DNA of 64,000 nucleotides, from NCBI RefSeq assembly GCF_013409625.1, contig NZ_JACCBF010000001.1, positions 4,963,001 to 5,027,000 of the forward strand. Direction: 5' to 3'. Shown piece by piece: positions 31,679-39,684 of the stretch. The DNA is from Nocardioides kongjuensis (lineage in GTDB: Bacteria > Actinomycetota > Actinomycetes > Propionibacteriales > Nocardioidaceae). The translations under genes and the position numbers were made by a program. Position 1 is the first letter of the stretch, and every line of letters starts with the position of its first letter. Below the pieces are notes generated by a model. That model did not search any database. It saw only the letters and a list, made by a program, of their open reading frames with translations, and was not told where the DNA came from.

Positions 31679-31728
31679 CAACACTGTTGCCAACGCCGTT
31701 GACAACGCTGTTGTCACGGACTTAGCGT
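31679..31728. promoter_or_regulatory. Promoter with three tandem 12-bp-spaced palindromes
   Basis: CAACACTGTTG (31679-31689), CAACGCCGTTG (31691-31701) and CAACGCTGTTG (31703-31713) are three 11-bp inverted repeats (CAAC-N3-GTTG) each one base apart. The rightward promoter TTGACA (31699-31704), 18-bp spacer, TAGCGT (31723-31728) overlaps the last two. This is a likely cooperative TetR operator controlling the amidohydrolase/ABC operon and the TetR gene itself. Confidence 0.68.
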
Positions 31729-31776
31729 ACCGACGGACGTGACCCCGCCCACACCCCGATCACCCGAGGAACCGCC

Positions 31777-33417
31777 TTGACGACGCACGCAGACCTCCTG
31801 TTCACCGGTGGCCCCGTCCACCTCGGCAACGCCGCCCGCAGCCGCGCGAGCGCGGTCGCCGTGAAGGGCGAGCGGATCGTGGCGGTCGGGCACGACGAGC
31901 TGCGCGAGCTCGTCGGCCCGGCGACGGAGGTCGTCGACCTCGGCGGTCGTCTGCTGGTCCCCGGCTTCCAGGACGCCCACGTGCACCCGGTCGGTGCCGG
32001 CGTCGAGCTCGGCCAGTGCGACCTCACCGAGACGGTGGACGTCGAGGAGTACCGCCGCCGGATCGCTGCGTACGCCGCCGCGAACCCCGACCGGCCCTGG
32101 ATCACCGGCGGCGGCTGGTCGATGGAGAGCTTCCCCGGCGGTGCCCCGGACCGCGCGTTCCTCGACGCGATCGTCCCCGACCGCCCGGTCTACCTGGCCA
32201 ACCGCGACCACCACGGCGCCTGGGCCAACAGCCGCGCTCTCGAGCTCGCCGGCATCGACGCCCGCACCCCCGACCCGGTCGACGGCCGGATCGAGCGCGA
32301 CGCGGACGGCGTCCCCACCGGCATGCTGCAGGAGGGTGCGATGCACCTCGTCGCCGCCGTGGTGCCCGACACGACCCGCGAGGAGAGGCTCGCCGGGCTG
32401 CTGCGCGCCCAGGGCGTGCTGCACTCGCTCGGCATCACCGCCTGGCAGGACGCCCTCGTCGGCACCAACCCGGTCATGGGCGACGCCTCGACGGCGTACG
32501 CCGACGCGCTCGACGCCGACCTGCTCACCGCCCGTGTCGTGGGCGCCCTGTGGTGGAGCCGCGAGCGCGGTGCCGAGCAGATCGACGACCTGCTGGGCGC
32601 CCGGGAGGCGATGACCCGCGGCGGCTTCCGCGCCACGAGCGTCAAGATCATGCAGGACGGCATCGCCGAGAACCACACGGCCGCGATGATCAGCCCCTAC
32701 GGACCCGGCTGCGGATGTCGCAACGCCGGCGACCACCGCGGGCTGTCCTTCGTCGACCCCGAGGCGCTCAAGGAGCACGTCACCGCCCTCGACGCGCATG
32801 GCTTCCAGGTGCACTTCCACGCCCTCGGCGACCGCGCGGTCCGCGAGGCGCTCGACGCCATCGAGGTGGCCCGGCACAAGAACGGACTCACCGACGGCCG
32901 GCACCACCTGGCGCACCTGCAGGTCGTGCACCCCGACGACGTCGCGCGGTTCCGCGCCCTCGGCGCCACGGCCAACATCCAGGCACTGTGGGCCGCCCAC
33001 GAGCCGCAGATGGACGAGCTCACGATCCCGTTCCTCGGCCCCGAGCGGTCGGCGTGGCAGTACCCGTTCGGCTCGCTGCTGCGCACCGGCGCGGTCCTCG
33101 CGGCCGGCAGCGACTGGCCGGTCAGCAGCGCCGACCCGATCCTCGGCATCCACGTCGCGGTCAACCGGGTCGAGCCCGACACCGACGGCCCCGTCTTCTA
33201 CGCCGACGAGCGGATCGACCTCGGCAGCGCGCTGGCGGCGTACACCTCGGGCACGGCGTACGTGAACCACCTCGACGACACCGGCACCATCGCCGTCGGC
33301 AACCTCGCCGACCTGGCCGTGCTCGACCGTGACCCGTTCGACGGCCCGGCGGCCGACATCTGGGACACGCACGTCGAGCAGACCTTCGTCGGGGGAGCAC
33401 GGGTCTTCGCCCGATGA
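31777..33417 (+). CDS. YtcJ-like metal-dependent amidohydrolase (amidohydrolase family 3)
   Basis: A 546-residue cytoplasmic amidohydrolase. DAHVHPVG (HxH metal site, about residue 67), VKIMQDGIAENHTAAM (lysine region), VHFHALGDRAVREALDAIE, HHLAHLQVVHP and GSDWPVSSADP mark the family. Such enzymes hydrolyse N-acyl, N-formyl or amide bonds in secondary metabolites. The start is TTG 31777 after a CGAGGAAC ribosome site, without any in-frame ATG nearby. Its stop overlaps the open frame leading to the substrate-binding protein, and a complete peptide-type importer follows, so it likely processes the compound that the importer brings in. Confidence 0.85.
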   Translation: MTTHADLLFTGGPVHLGNAARSRASAVAVKGERIVAVGHDELRELVGPATEVVDLGGRLLVPGFQDAHVHPVGAGVELGQCDLTETVDVEEYRRRIAAYAAANPDRPWITGGGWSMESFPGGAPDRAFLDAIVPDRPVYLANRDHHGAWANSRALELAGIDARTPDPVDGRIERDADGVPTGMLQEGAMHLVAAVVPDTTREERLAGLLRAQGVLHSLGITAWQDALVGTNPVMGDASTAYADALDADLLTARVVGALWWSRERGAEQIDDLLGAREAMTRGGFRATSVKIMQDGIAENHTAAMISPYGPGCGCRNAGDHRGLSFVDPEALKEHVTALDAHGFQVHFHALGDRAVREALDAIEVARHKNGLTDGRHHLAHLQVVHPDDVARFRALGATANIQALWAAHEPQMDELTIPFLGPERSAWQYPFGSLLRTGAVLAAGSDWPVSSADPILGIHVAVNRVEPDTDGPVFYADERIDLGSALAAYTSGTAYVNHLDDTGTIAVGNLADLAVLDRDPFDGPAADIWDTHVEQTFVGGARVFAR

Positions 33418-33455
33418 CCCACCAGCCGAACAGCCCCGCCACCAGGAGGAGAACC

Positions 33456-35078
33456 GTGAACCGACGCCACCTCACGCGCATCACCGCGCTGCTCGTCACC
33501 TGCACCGTGGCCGCCGGCTGCGGTCGATCGGCCGACAGTCCCGAGACCTCGAGGACGGCGGGCGACCTCAGGTCCACGACGACCGCAGCCACCAAGGACG
33601 CCGACCCGATCACCTGGGCGGTCTACCGCGACGTGCAGACGATCGACCCGCTCTACGTCTTCGACTATCCCGACAACACCGCCCTCACGCTGTTCTGCGA
33701 GTCCCTGCTGCGCACCCAGCCGGACGGCACGATCACCGACGGGCTCGCCTCGCTCTCGCGCACCGACCCGACCACCCTGGTGCTGGACCTGGACCCCGAC
33801 GCCACGTTCTGGGACGGCAGCAAGGTCAGCGCCGAGGACGTCGTCTACAGCCTCGAGCGGCAGCGCGACCCGGAGCTCGGCGGCTTCTACGCCGCCACCT
33901 TCAGCCGGGTCGACACGATCACCGCCACGACCGACGAGCAGGTCACGATCAGGCTCAAGCAGGCCGACTACTGGCTCGACGGCGAGCTCGCGTCGCTGCC
34001 CGGCGTCGTCGTGCAGAAGAAGTACGTCGAGGCGAAGGGCGCCGACTACGGCACGCCCTCGGGCGGCGTGATGTGCAGTGGTGCCTACAGGTTCGAGTCC
34101 TGGTCGCCGGCGAGCGGCGTGGTCGCCGTCCCCAACGACCACTACTGGGGCCAGGCCGAGCCGCGGGTCGCGAGGATCACCCTCAAGGGCGTCGTCGACG
34201 AGGCTGCGCTGACCTCCTCGCTCATCGCCGGGGAGATCGGCGGCACCTACCCGCCGGCCATCTCGACCCTGCCGGTCCTCGAGGACGACAAGGCCGTCAC
34301 CGTGACCCAGGGCCCCGGCTACGCCACCGCCGCACTCGTCATCAGCAACCTGAAGGGCACGCTGAGCGACGTCCGGGTGCGCCAGGCACTGTCGCTCGCG
34401 CTCGACCGCGACGGCATCGTCGAGAACGTCTACCACGGTGCGGCGACCGAGGCCCGCTGGCTCGCCAACCCCGGCACCTTCGCGTCGGCGCGCGACACCT
34501 ACCAGGCGGCGTACGACGAGAGCCCGGCCCTGGAGCAGGACCTGACCAAGGCCAGGAAGCTGGTCGACGAGGCCGGCGCGGCCGGACGGACGATCACGAT
34601 CGGCATGTCCTCGGCGATCCCCGACATCGCCTACACCGCCGGTGCCTTCAAGACCGCGGGCGAGAAGATCGGCCTGAAGGTGGAGTTCAAGTCCGTCTCC
34701 GCCGAGGCGTTCATCAACTTCTTCATCGACCCCAAGGCGCGCGAGGGCATCGACGCCTTCCCGACGGTGACCTACGGCGACTACGCCGACCCCGCCGCGC
34801 TCTCCGCGACCGTGGTGCTGCCGGACGGCGCGCAGAACTACTCCGGCTTCGACGACCCGGAGATCACCTCGCTGATGGAGCAGGCCCGCGGCACCGAGGA
34901 CCCGGACGCCCGCGCGAAGCTGGTCATCGAGGCGCAGCGCAAGACCATGGAGCAGATGCCGTGGATCCCCACCGCGCAGCCGAACGCGGTGCTCGTGACC
35001 AGCAACCAGCTGACGGGTGCGGTGTCGTCGTTCGCGTACATGTCCTCCCCGTGGGCCGACCACCTGGGAGCACGCTGA
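33456..35078 (+). CDS. Peptide/opine-type ABC transporter substrate-binding lipoprotein
   Basis: A 540-residue family 5 solute-binding protein (Dpp/Opp/nickel type). The signal sequence MNRRHLTRITALLVTCTVAAGC ends in a lipobox (AAG-Cys), so it is a lipoprotein on the outer face of the membrane. Family blocks: LVLDLDPDATFWDGSKVSAEDVVYSLER, GAYRFESWSP, VRQALSLALDRDGIVENVY. The start is GTG 33456 just after AGGAGGAG; an in-frame ATG at 33414 overlaps the amidohydrolase stop but has no such site. It captures the substrate for the two permeases and two ATPases downstream. Confidence 0.88.
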   Translation: MNRRHLTRITALLVTCTVAAGCGRSADSPETSRTAGDLRSTTTAATKDADPITWAVYRDVQTIDPLYVFDYPDNTALTLFCESLLRTQPDGTITDGLASLSRTDPTTLVLDLDPDATFWDGSKVSAEDVVYSLERQRDPELGGFYAATFSRVDTITATTDEQVTIRLKQADYWLDGELASLPGVVVQKKYVEAKGADYGTPSGGVMCSGAYRFESWSPASGVVAVPNDHYWGQAEPRVARITLKGVVDEAALTSSLIAGEIGGTYPPAISTLPVLEDDKAVTVTQGPGYATAALVISNLKGTLSDVRVRQALSLALDRDGIVENVYHGAATEARWLANPGTFASARDTYQAAYDESPALEQDLTKARKLVDEAGAAGRTITIGMSSAIPDIAYTAGAFKTAGEKIGLKVEFKSVSAEAFINFFIDPKAREGIDAFPTVTYGDYADPAALSATVVLPDGAQNYSGFDDPEITSLMEQARGTEDPDARAKLVIEAQRKTMEQMPWIPTAQPNAVLVTSNQLTGAVSSFAYMSSPWADHLGAR

Positions 35079-36031
35079 TGCGTCTCGGATACCTGCTGCG
35101 CCGGGTCGCGATGCTGGCGGTGACGCTCCTCGTCGCCAGCTTCGCGATCTTCGCGGCGACCTACGTCGCACCGGGCAACCCGCTCGCCGCGCTGTCCGGC
35201 GGCAAGACGCTGTCTCCCGAGGCGCAGGCGGTGCTCGAGAAGCGCTACCACCTCGACGAGGGCTTCGCTGCGCAGTACTGGCACTGGCTCTCCGGTGCCC
35301 TCCACGGCGACCTGGGGGTGTCGATCCCGCTGCACGAGGACGTCTCCTCGCTCATCGCCGACCGCGCCTGGATCACGTTGAGCCTCGTGCTCTACGCCGC
35401 GGTGATCATCGTGGTCCTCGGCATCGGCCTGGGCCTGCTCGCCGGTCTGCGGCCGGGGTGGATCGACTCGTCGATCCTGGTCGTCTCCTCGATGGCCGCG
35501 GCCGTCCCCGCCTTCGTCGCGGCGATCGTCCTGATCGCGGTGTTCGCGGTCTCCCTCGGCTGGTTCCCGACGATCGGGACCGGTGACGGGTTCCTCGGGC
35601 ACCTCGAGCACCTCACCCTGCCGGCGGTGGCGCTCGCGCTGTCGTCGGTCGCCGTCGTGGCGCGGGTGACCCGGACCGCGATCCGCGAGGAGGTCGCGCG
35701 CGAGCACGTGCAGACCGCCATCAGCCGCGGCATCCCGCAGCACTTCGTCATCACCCGGCACGTGCTGCGCAACGCGGCCATCCCGATCACCACCGTGACC
35801 GGCGTGACCGTCGCGAGCCTCATCGCGATCTCATCGGTGGTCGAGACGTCCTTCGGCCTCAACGGCCTGGGCCAGTACCTCGTGAAGTCGGCGCAGGGCA
35901 AGGACATCGCCGTCGTGCAGGGCATCTCGCTCGTGCTCGTGGTCGCGTTCGTCCTCGTCAACCTCGTGGTCGACACCATGTACGCCGTCCTCGACCCGCG
36001 GGTCGAGCTCGGCGCGAAGGCCGCCGCGTGA
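35078..36031 (+). CDS. ABC transporter permease (DppB/OppB type)
   Basis: A 317-residue membrane protein with about six hydrophobic helices. It begins MRLGYLLRRVAMLAVTLLVASFAIFAATYVAPGNP, the typical DppB start, and has the EAA-type coupling loop REEVAREHVQTAISRGIPQHFVITRHVLRNAAIP. ATG 35078 shares a base with the binding-protein stop (TGATG). It forms the channel with the next gene product. Confidence 0.89.
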   Translation: MRLGYLLRRVAMLAVTLLVASFAIFAATYVAPGNPLAALSGGKTLSPEAQAVLEKRYHLDEGFAAQYWHWLSGALHGDLGVSIPLHEDVSSLIADRAWITLSLVLYAAVIIVVLGIGLGLLAGLRPGWIDSSILVVSSMAAAVPAFVAAIVLIAVFAVSLGWFPTIGTGDGFLGHLEHLTLPAVALALSSVAVVARVTRTAIREEVAREHVQTAISRGIPQHFVITRHVLRNAAIPITTVTGVTVASLIAISSVVETSFGLNGLGQYLVKSAQGKDIAVVQGISLVLVVAFVLVNLVVDTMYAVLDPRVELGAKAAA

Positions 36032-36897
36032 GCGCCGTCGCCGCCCCCGTGGTGGGGACGAAGCCGGTCCGCAGGCGCCGTCGTACCGGTCTCGGCGTGA
36101 CGGGCTGGGTCTCGGCCGCCGTCGTCGGGCTGGCCACGCTGATCGCCGTCGTCGGCCCACTGGTCGCGCCGCACGATCCCAACCAGGCCGACCTGGCGCA
36201 GGCCTGGATCGCCCCCGGCGGCGAGCACCTGCTCGGCCTCGACGTCCAGGGCCGCGACGTGCTGTCCCGGATCCTGGCCGGTGCCCGGTCCTCGATGCTC
36301 GGGCCGCTGCTGATCGTGGTGCTGTGCATGACGATCGGCTCGTTGCTCGGCCTGGTGTCCGCGTGGCGCGGCGGCATGGTCGACGCAGGCGTCTCCGCCG
36401 GTCTCGACATCCTGTTCGCGTTCCCCGGCGTGCTGCTCGCTGCGCTCACGGCGGCGGTGTTCGGGGCGGGCCTGTGGGCAGCGGTCCTCGCGATGGCGGT
36501 CGCCTACACGCCCTTCGTGGCGCGGATCCTGCGCAGCGCGATGCTCAAGGAGCGCAACCAGCCCTACATCACGGCACTCGAGGTCCAGGGCCTCGGCGCC
36601 ACGGCGATCTGCCTGCGGCACGTGCTGCCCAACGTCTTCCCGTTCATGGTGGCCCAGGGCTCGATCCTGTTCGGGTACGCCGTGCTCGACCTCGCGGTCA
36701 TCTCCTACCTCGGCATCGGCGTGCAGCCGCCCGACCCGGACTGGGGCGTGATGATCTCCGAGAACCAGTCGGGCATCCTGCTCGGCTACCCGTTGCCCGC
36801 GCTGTGCGCCGGCGCCTGCATCGTCGCGGTCGTCGTTGCCATGAACCTGCTCGGGGAGCGGCTGCTCGAGCGGGCCGGGAAGGACGGTGGCCGATGA
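36028..36897 (+). CDS. ABC transporter permease (DppC/OppC type)
   Basis: A 289-residue membrane protein. After a basic cytoplasmic N-terminus and the first helix it has HDPNQADLAQAWIAPGGEHLLGLDVQGRDVLSRILAGARSS (the DppC 'GTDxxGRDxxSRxxxG' block) and the coupling loop RSAMLKERNQPYITALEVQGLGATAICLRHVLPN. GTG 36028 overlaps the previous stop (GTGA). Confidence 0.89.
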   Translation: MSAVAAPVVGTKPVRRRRRTGLGVTGWVSAAVVGLATLIAVVGPLVAPHDPNQADLAQAWIAPGGEHLLGLDVQGRDVLSRILAGARSSMLGPLLIVVLCMTIGSLLGLVSAWRGGMVDAGVSAGLDILFAFPGVLLAALTAAVFGAGLWAAVLAMAVAYTPFVARILRSAMLKERNQPYITALEVQGLGATAICLRHVLPNVFPFMVAQGSILFGYAVLDLAVISYLGIGVQPPDPDWGVMISENQSGILLGYPLPALCAGACIVAVVVAMNLLGERLLERAGKDGGR

Positions 36898-37886
36898 GCA
36901 CGCCGCTGCTCGAGGTCGACGGCCTGGGCCTCGACCTGCTCGTCGCCGGCGAGCACCGCTCGGTGCTGCGTGACGTCTCCTTCACCGTCGCCCAGGGCGA
37001 GGCGGTCGGCCTGGTCGGCGAGTCCGGATCGGGCAAGTCGATGACGGTCCGCGCGATCGACCGGCTGCTGCCCGCGGGTGCCCGCCAGCGCGGTTCCGTC
37101 CGGTTCGACGGCTCGGACGTGGCCTCCCTGTCCGGGGCGGCGCTGCGGGCCTACCGGTCCGAGGTCGCCGTCGTCTTCCAGGACCCGCGGGTGCACATCA
37201 ACCCGGTCCGCCGCGTGGGCGACTTCATGACCGAGGTGCTGCGCACCAACCGCTCGGTGAAGAAGAAGGACGCGGCCGCCCGGGCGATCGCCATGCTCGC
37301 GAAGGTCGGCATCCCCGACGGGGAGCGTCGTCTCGACCAGTACCCGCACGAGCTGTCCGGCGGCCTGCTGCAGCGCGTGATGATCGCCAGCACGCTGCTC
37401 ACCGAGCCCCGGCTGCTGCTCGCCGACGAGCCGACCACGGCGCTCGACGTGACCACCCAGGCCGAGATCATGGGGCTGCTCGACGAGCTGCGCCGCGAAC
37501 TCGGACTGTCGGTCCTCTTCATCACCCACGACCTCGACCTGGCCGCCGCCGTGTGCGACCGGACCGCGGTCATGTACGCCGGCGAGATCGTCGAGGTGAG
37601 GGAGTCCCGCCTGTTGCACGACGACCCGCTGCACCCCTACACCGCGGCGCTGGGCGCCGCCCGGCCGCTGCTCGACCGGACCGCCCGCCTGGTCGCGATC
37701 CCCGGCCGGCCGCTCTCGGCCCTCGAGGCGCCGGCCGACGCCTGCGCGTTCGCCGGCCGCTGCCCGTACGTCGAGCCGGCCTGCACGTCCGCCGCTCCGG
37801 TCCTGGTGCCCGCCGACGGTGGCGCCGCCCGGTGCGTCCGGGTCGAGGCCCTGCGCGGAACCCTGGGAGGAGTCCACCATGCCTGA
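36894..37886 (+). CDS. ABC transporter ATP-binding protein (DppD/OppD type)
   Basis: A 330-residue ATPase: Walker A GESGSGKSM, Q-loop VFQDPRVHINP, signature LSGGLLQRV, Walker B LLLADEPTTALD, switch THD. The C-terminal OppD/F-type tail has the four-cysteine cluster pattern around CAFAGRCPYVEPAC, which in this subfamily can hold an iron-sulfur cluster. ATG 36894 overlaps the permease stop (ATGA). Confidence 0.9.
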   Translation: MSTPLLEVDGLGLDLLVAGEHRSVLRDVSFTVAQGEAVGLVGESGSGKSMTVRAIDRLLPAGARQRGSVRFDGSDVASLSGAALRAYRSEVAVVFQDPRVHINPVRRVGDFMTEVLRTNRSVKKKDAAARAIAMLAKVGIPDGERRLDQYPHELSGGLLQRVMIASTLLTEPRLLLADEPTTALDVTTQAEIMGLLDELRRELGLSVLFITHDLDLAAAVCDRTAVMYAGEIVEVRESRLLHDDPLHPYTAALGAARPLLDRTARLVAIPGRPLSALEAPADACAFAGRCPYVEPACTSAAPVLVPADGGAARCVRVEALRGTLGGVHHA

Positions 37887-38712
37887 GGCTGGGGTGAACG
37901 AGAGCGAGCCCGTGCTCGAGGTCGTCGGCCTGCGCAAGACGTTCGGCGACGTCGTCGCGGTGGAGGAGGTGTCCTTCGCCGTGCGCCGGGGCGGGTCGCT
38001 CGGCATCGTCGGCGAGTCCGGATCGGGCAAGACGACCGTTGCCAAGATGATCACCGGCCAGGAGCGGCCCACCGCCGGCACCATCCGTGCCTGCGGACGG
38101 GACCGCTCGACACCGGCCCGCGGGGGATCGGAGCGACGGCTGCGCGGCCGTGAGGTGCAGATCGTCTTCCAGGACCCGTACTCCAGCCTCGACCCGCGCC
38201 AGCCGGTCGACCGGGCGATCGACGAGGTGCTGCGCCTGCACCGGCCCGACTGGTCGGCGGCCGAGCGCGCAGGGAGGGTGGCCGAGCTCGTCGGCATGGT
38301 CGGGCTCGACCAGCGGCAGGGCAGCGCGCTGCCTCGCGCCCTGTCGGGCGGTCAGCGGCAGCGCGTCGCCATCGCCCGGGCGCTCGCGGCGGAGCCGGAG
38401 GTGCTGATCCTCGACGAGTCCGTCGCTGCGCTGGACGTCTCGATCCAGGCGCAGGTGCTCAACCTGCTCATCGACCTGCGCGAGCGCCTGGGCATCACCT
38501 ACGTGCTGATCAGCCACGACCTCGCCGTGGTCCGCCAGCTCACCGAGACCGTCGTCGTCATGCACCACGGCGCCGTCGTCGAGCGGGGCCGCGCCGAGGA
38601 CGTCCTCGACGCACCGCAGCACGACTACACCCGGCGGCTGCGTGCCAGTGTCCCCACGCCGGGCTGGGACCTGGCCGCCGTACGACGGACCCTGCACGCG
38701 ACCGCGCGGTGA
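37879..38712 (+). CDS. ABC transporter ATP-binding protein (DppF/OppF type)
   Basis: A 277-residue ATPase: Walker A GESGSGKTTV, Q-loop FQDPYSSLDPR, signature LSGGQRQRV, Walker B LILDESVAALDVS, switch SHD. Walker B ends in DES rather than the usual DEP. The tail is shorter than in DppD and lacks the cysteine cluster. GGGAGGAG precedes ATG 37879, which lies 8 bp inside the DppD-type gene. It is the last gene of the importer operon. Confidence 0.9.
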   Translation: MPEAGVNESEPVLEVVGLRKTFGDVVAVEEVSFAVRRGGSLGIVGESGSGKTTVAKMITGQERPTAGTIRACGRDRSTPARGGSERRLRGREVQIVFQDPYSSLDPRQPVDRAIDEVLRLHRPDWSAAERAGRVAELVGMVGLDQRQGSALPRALSGGQRQRVAIARALAAEPEVLILDESVAALDVSIQAQVLNLLIDLRERLGITYVLISHDLAVVRQLTETVVVMHHGAVVERGRAEDVLDAPQHDYTRRLRASVPTPGWDLAAVRRTLHATAR

Positions 38713-38746
38713 GCCGGCTCACACCCACTTGTTAGCCTCGTGAGTG

Positions 38747-39490
38747 ATGACGCGCAACGTGGCGAAGGCCGTACCGGACCAGCGGACCGAGCCGGTGATC
38801 CCGGCCGTCCTCGACTCCCTCCTCAACACCCCGGTGACCCGGGGTGCGGACGGCGTCGCGGTCTGGCGGGTCCCGACCGAGACGCTGGGTGACGAGGAGC
38901 TCCACGTCGCGCGCGACTGGCTCGACGAGGGAGAGCGGCAGCAGGCGTCGTCGTACGTCCGCGCGGAGCTGCGCCGCGCCTACGAGATCGCGCACGCCGC
39001 GGCCCGCCTGGTGGTCGGCGCCGTGTCCGACACCCCGCCGGAGAAGGTGGTCTGGGGGCGGCACCCCTGTCCGGGCTGCGGTGAGCCGCACGGCCGGCCG
39101 CGAGCCGAGGGCTCGGGCATCGAGTTCTCGTTGAGCCACACCCCCGGCCAGGTCCTCGTCGCCGTGGCCGACGTCGCCGTCGGCGTCGACGTCGAGCGCC
39201 ACCCCGACGACCCGGTGGCGCTGGCCAAGCTGCTGCACCCGCGCGAGCTCGAGGAGATCGAGGCCGCGGCCCACGGCACCCTCGACGGCGGTCGCGCCAC
39301 CGTGCGCTTCACCCGCGCATGGGCGCGCACCGAGGCCTACCTCAAGGGGATCGGCATCGGCCTGGGGCGCGACCCCCACCTCGACTACCTCGGCACCGAC
39401 GGTGCTCCGAGCCGGACCCTGGGCGCCTGGACGGTGCGTGACGTCGTGGTGCCCGAGGGGTACGGCGCCGCGGTCGCCGTACTGGGCTGA
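38747..39490 (+). CDS. 4'-phosphopantetheinyl transferase superfamily protein (Sfp type)
   Basis: A 247-residue Sfp-type transferase. FSLSHTPGQVLVAVADVAVGVDVER contains the (V/I)G(I/V)D metal-binding motif, and WARTEAYLKGIGIGL corresponds to W-x-x-K-E-A-x-x-K, with Thr-Glu-Ala in the middle. WGRHPCPGCGEPHGRP is the family's N-terminal motif. It transfers phosphopantetheine from CoA to carrier-protein serines. No carrier protein, NRPS or PKS is in the window, so it probably serves pathways elsewhere. ATG 38747 is preferred; GTG 38744 is directly upstream. Confidence 0.85.
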   Translation: MTRNVAKAVPDQRTEPVIPAVLDSLLNTPVTRGADGVAVWRVPTETLGDEELHVARDWLDEGERQQASSYVRAELRRAYEIAHAAARLVVGAVSDTPPEKVVWGRHPCPGCGEPHGRPRAEGSGIEFSLSHTPGQVLVAVADVAVGVDVERHPDDPVALAKLLHPRELEEIEAAAHGTLDGGRATVRFTRAWARTEAYLKGIGIGLGRDPHLDYLGTDGAPSRTLGAWTVRDVVVPEGYGAAVAVLG

Positions 39491-39657
39491 CGGCTGGTGA
39501 GCTCTCCGCGGGCCTCGGTCACGTAGCCGGCACAGTCGTTGAAAGGCGCACCGACGAGGAAGCCGCGAAGATGGCTCGGTTGCGCGGTCGGCCCGCCTTG
39601 CGCGGTCCTCAAAAACCCCTAGAAACAAGGGGAAAGTCACCGAGCAACACTGGTCGT

Positions 39658-39679
39658 TCGAACATGTGTGCGATAGAAT
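39658..39679 (+). promoter_or_regulatory. LexA (SOS) box with overlapping -10, leaderless start
   Basis: TCGAACATGTGTGCGA (39658-39673) matches the actinobacterial LexA box TCGAAC-N4-GTTCGA with one change. TAGAAT (39674-39679) follows at once as a -10 element. Transcription would begin six to seven bases further on, at or beside ATG 39685, so the mRNA is probably leaderless. The region 39491-39657 before it shows no convincing gene. Confidence 0.7.
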
Positions 39680-39684
39680 CAAGC

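Noticed and set aside
39385-39612. Small minus-strand frame containing HLRGFLVGAPFNDCAGYVTE
   Set aside because: Most of it lies opposite the phosphopantetheinyl transferase gene, and no start signal or family is recognisable. It could be a relic, but I cannot support it.
39610-39640. CCCCT...AGGGG inverted repeat upstream of the HNH gene
   Set aside because: The stem is only five base pairs with an AT-rich loop; too weak to call a terminator or operator.
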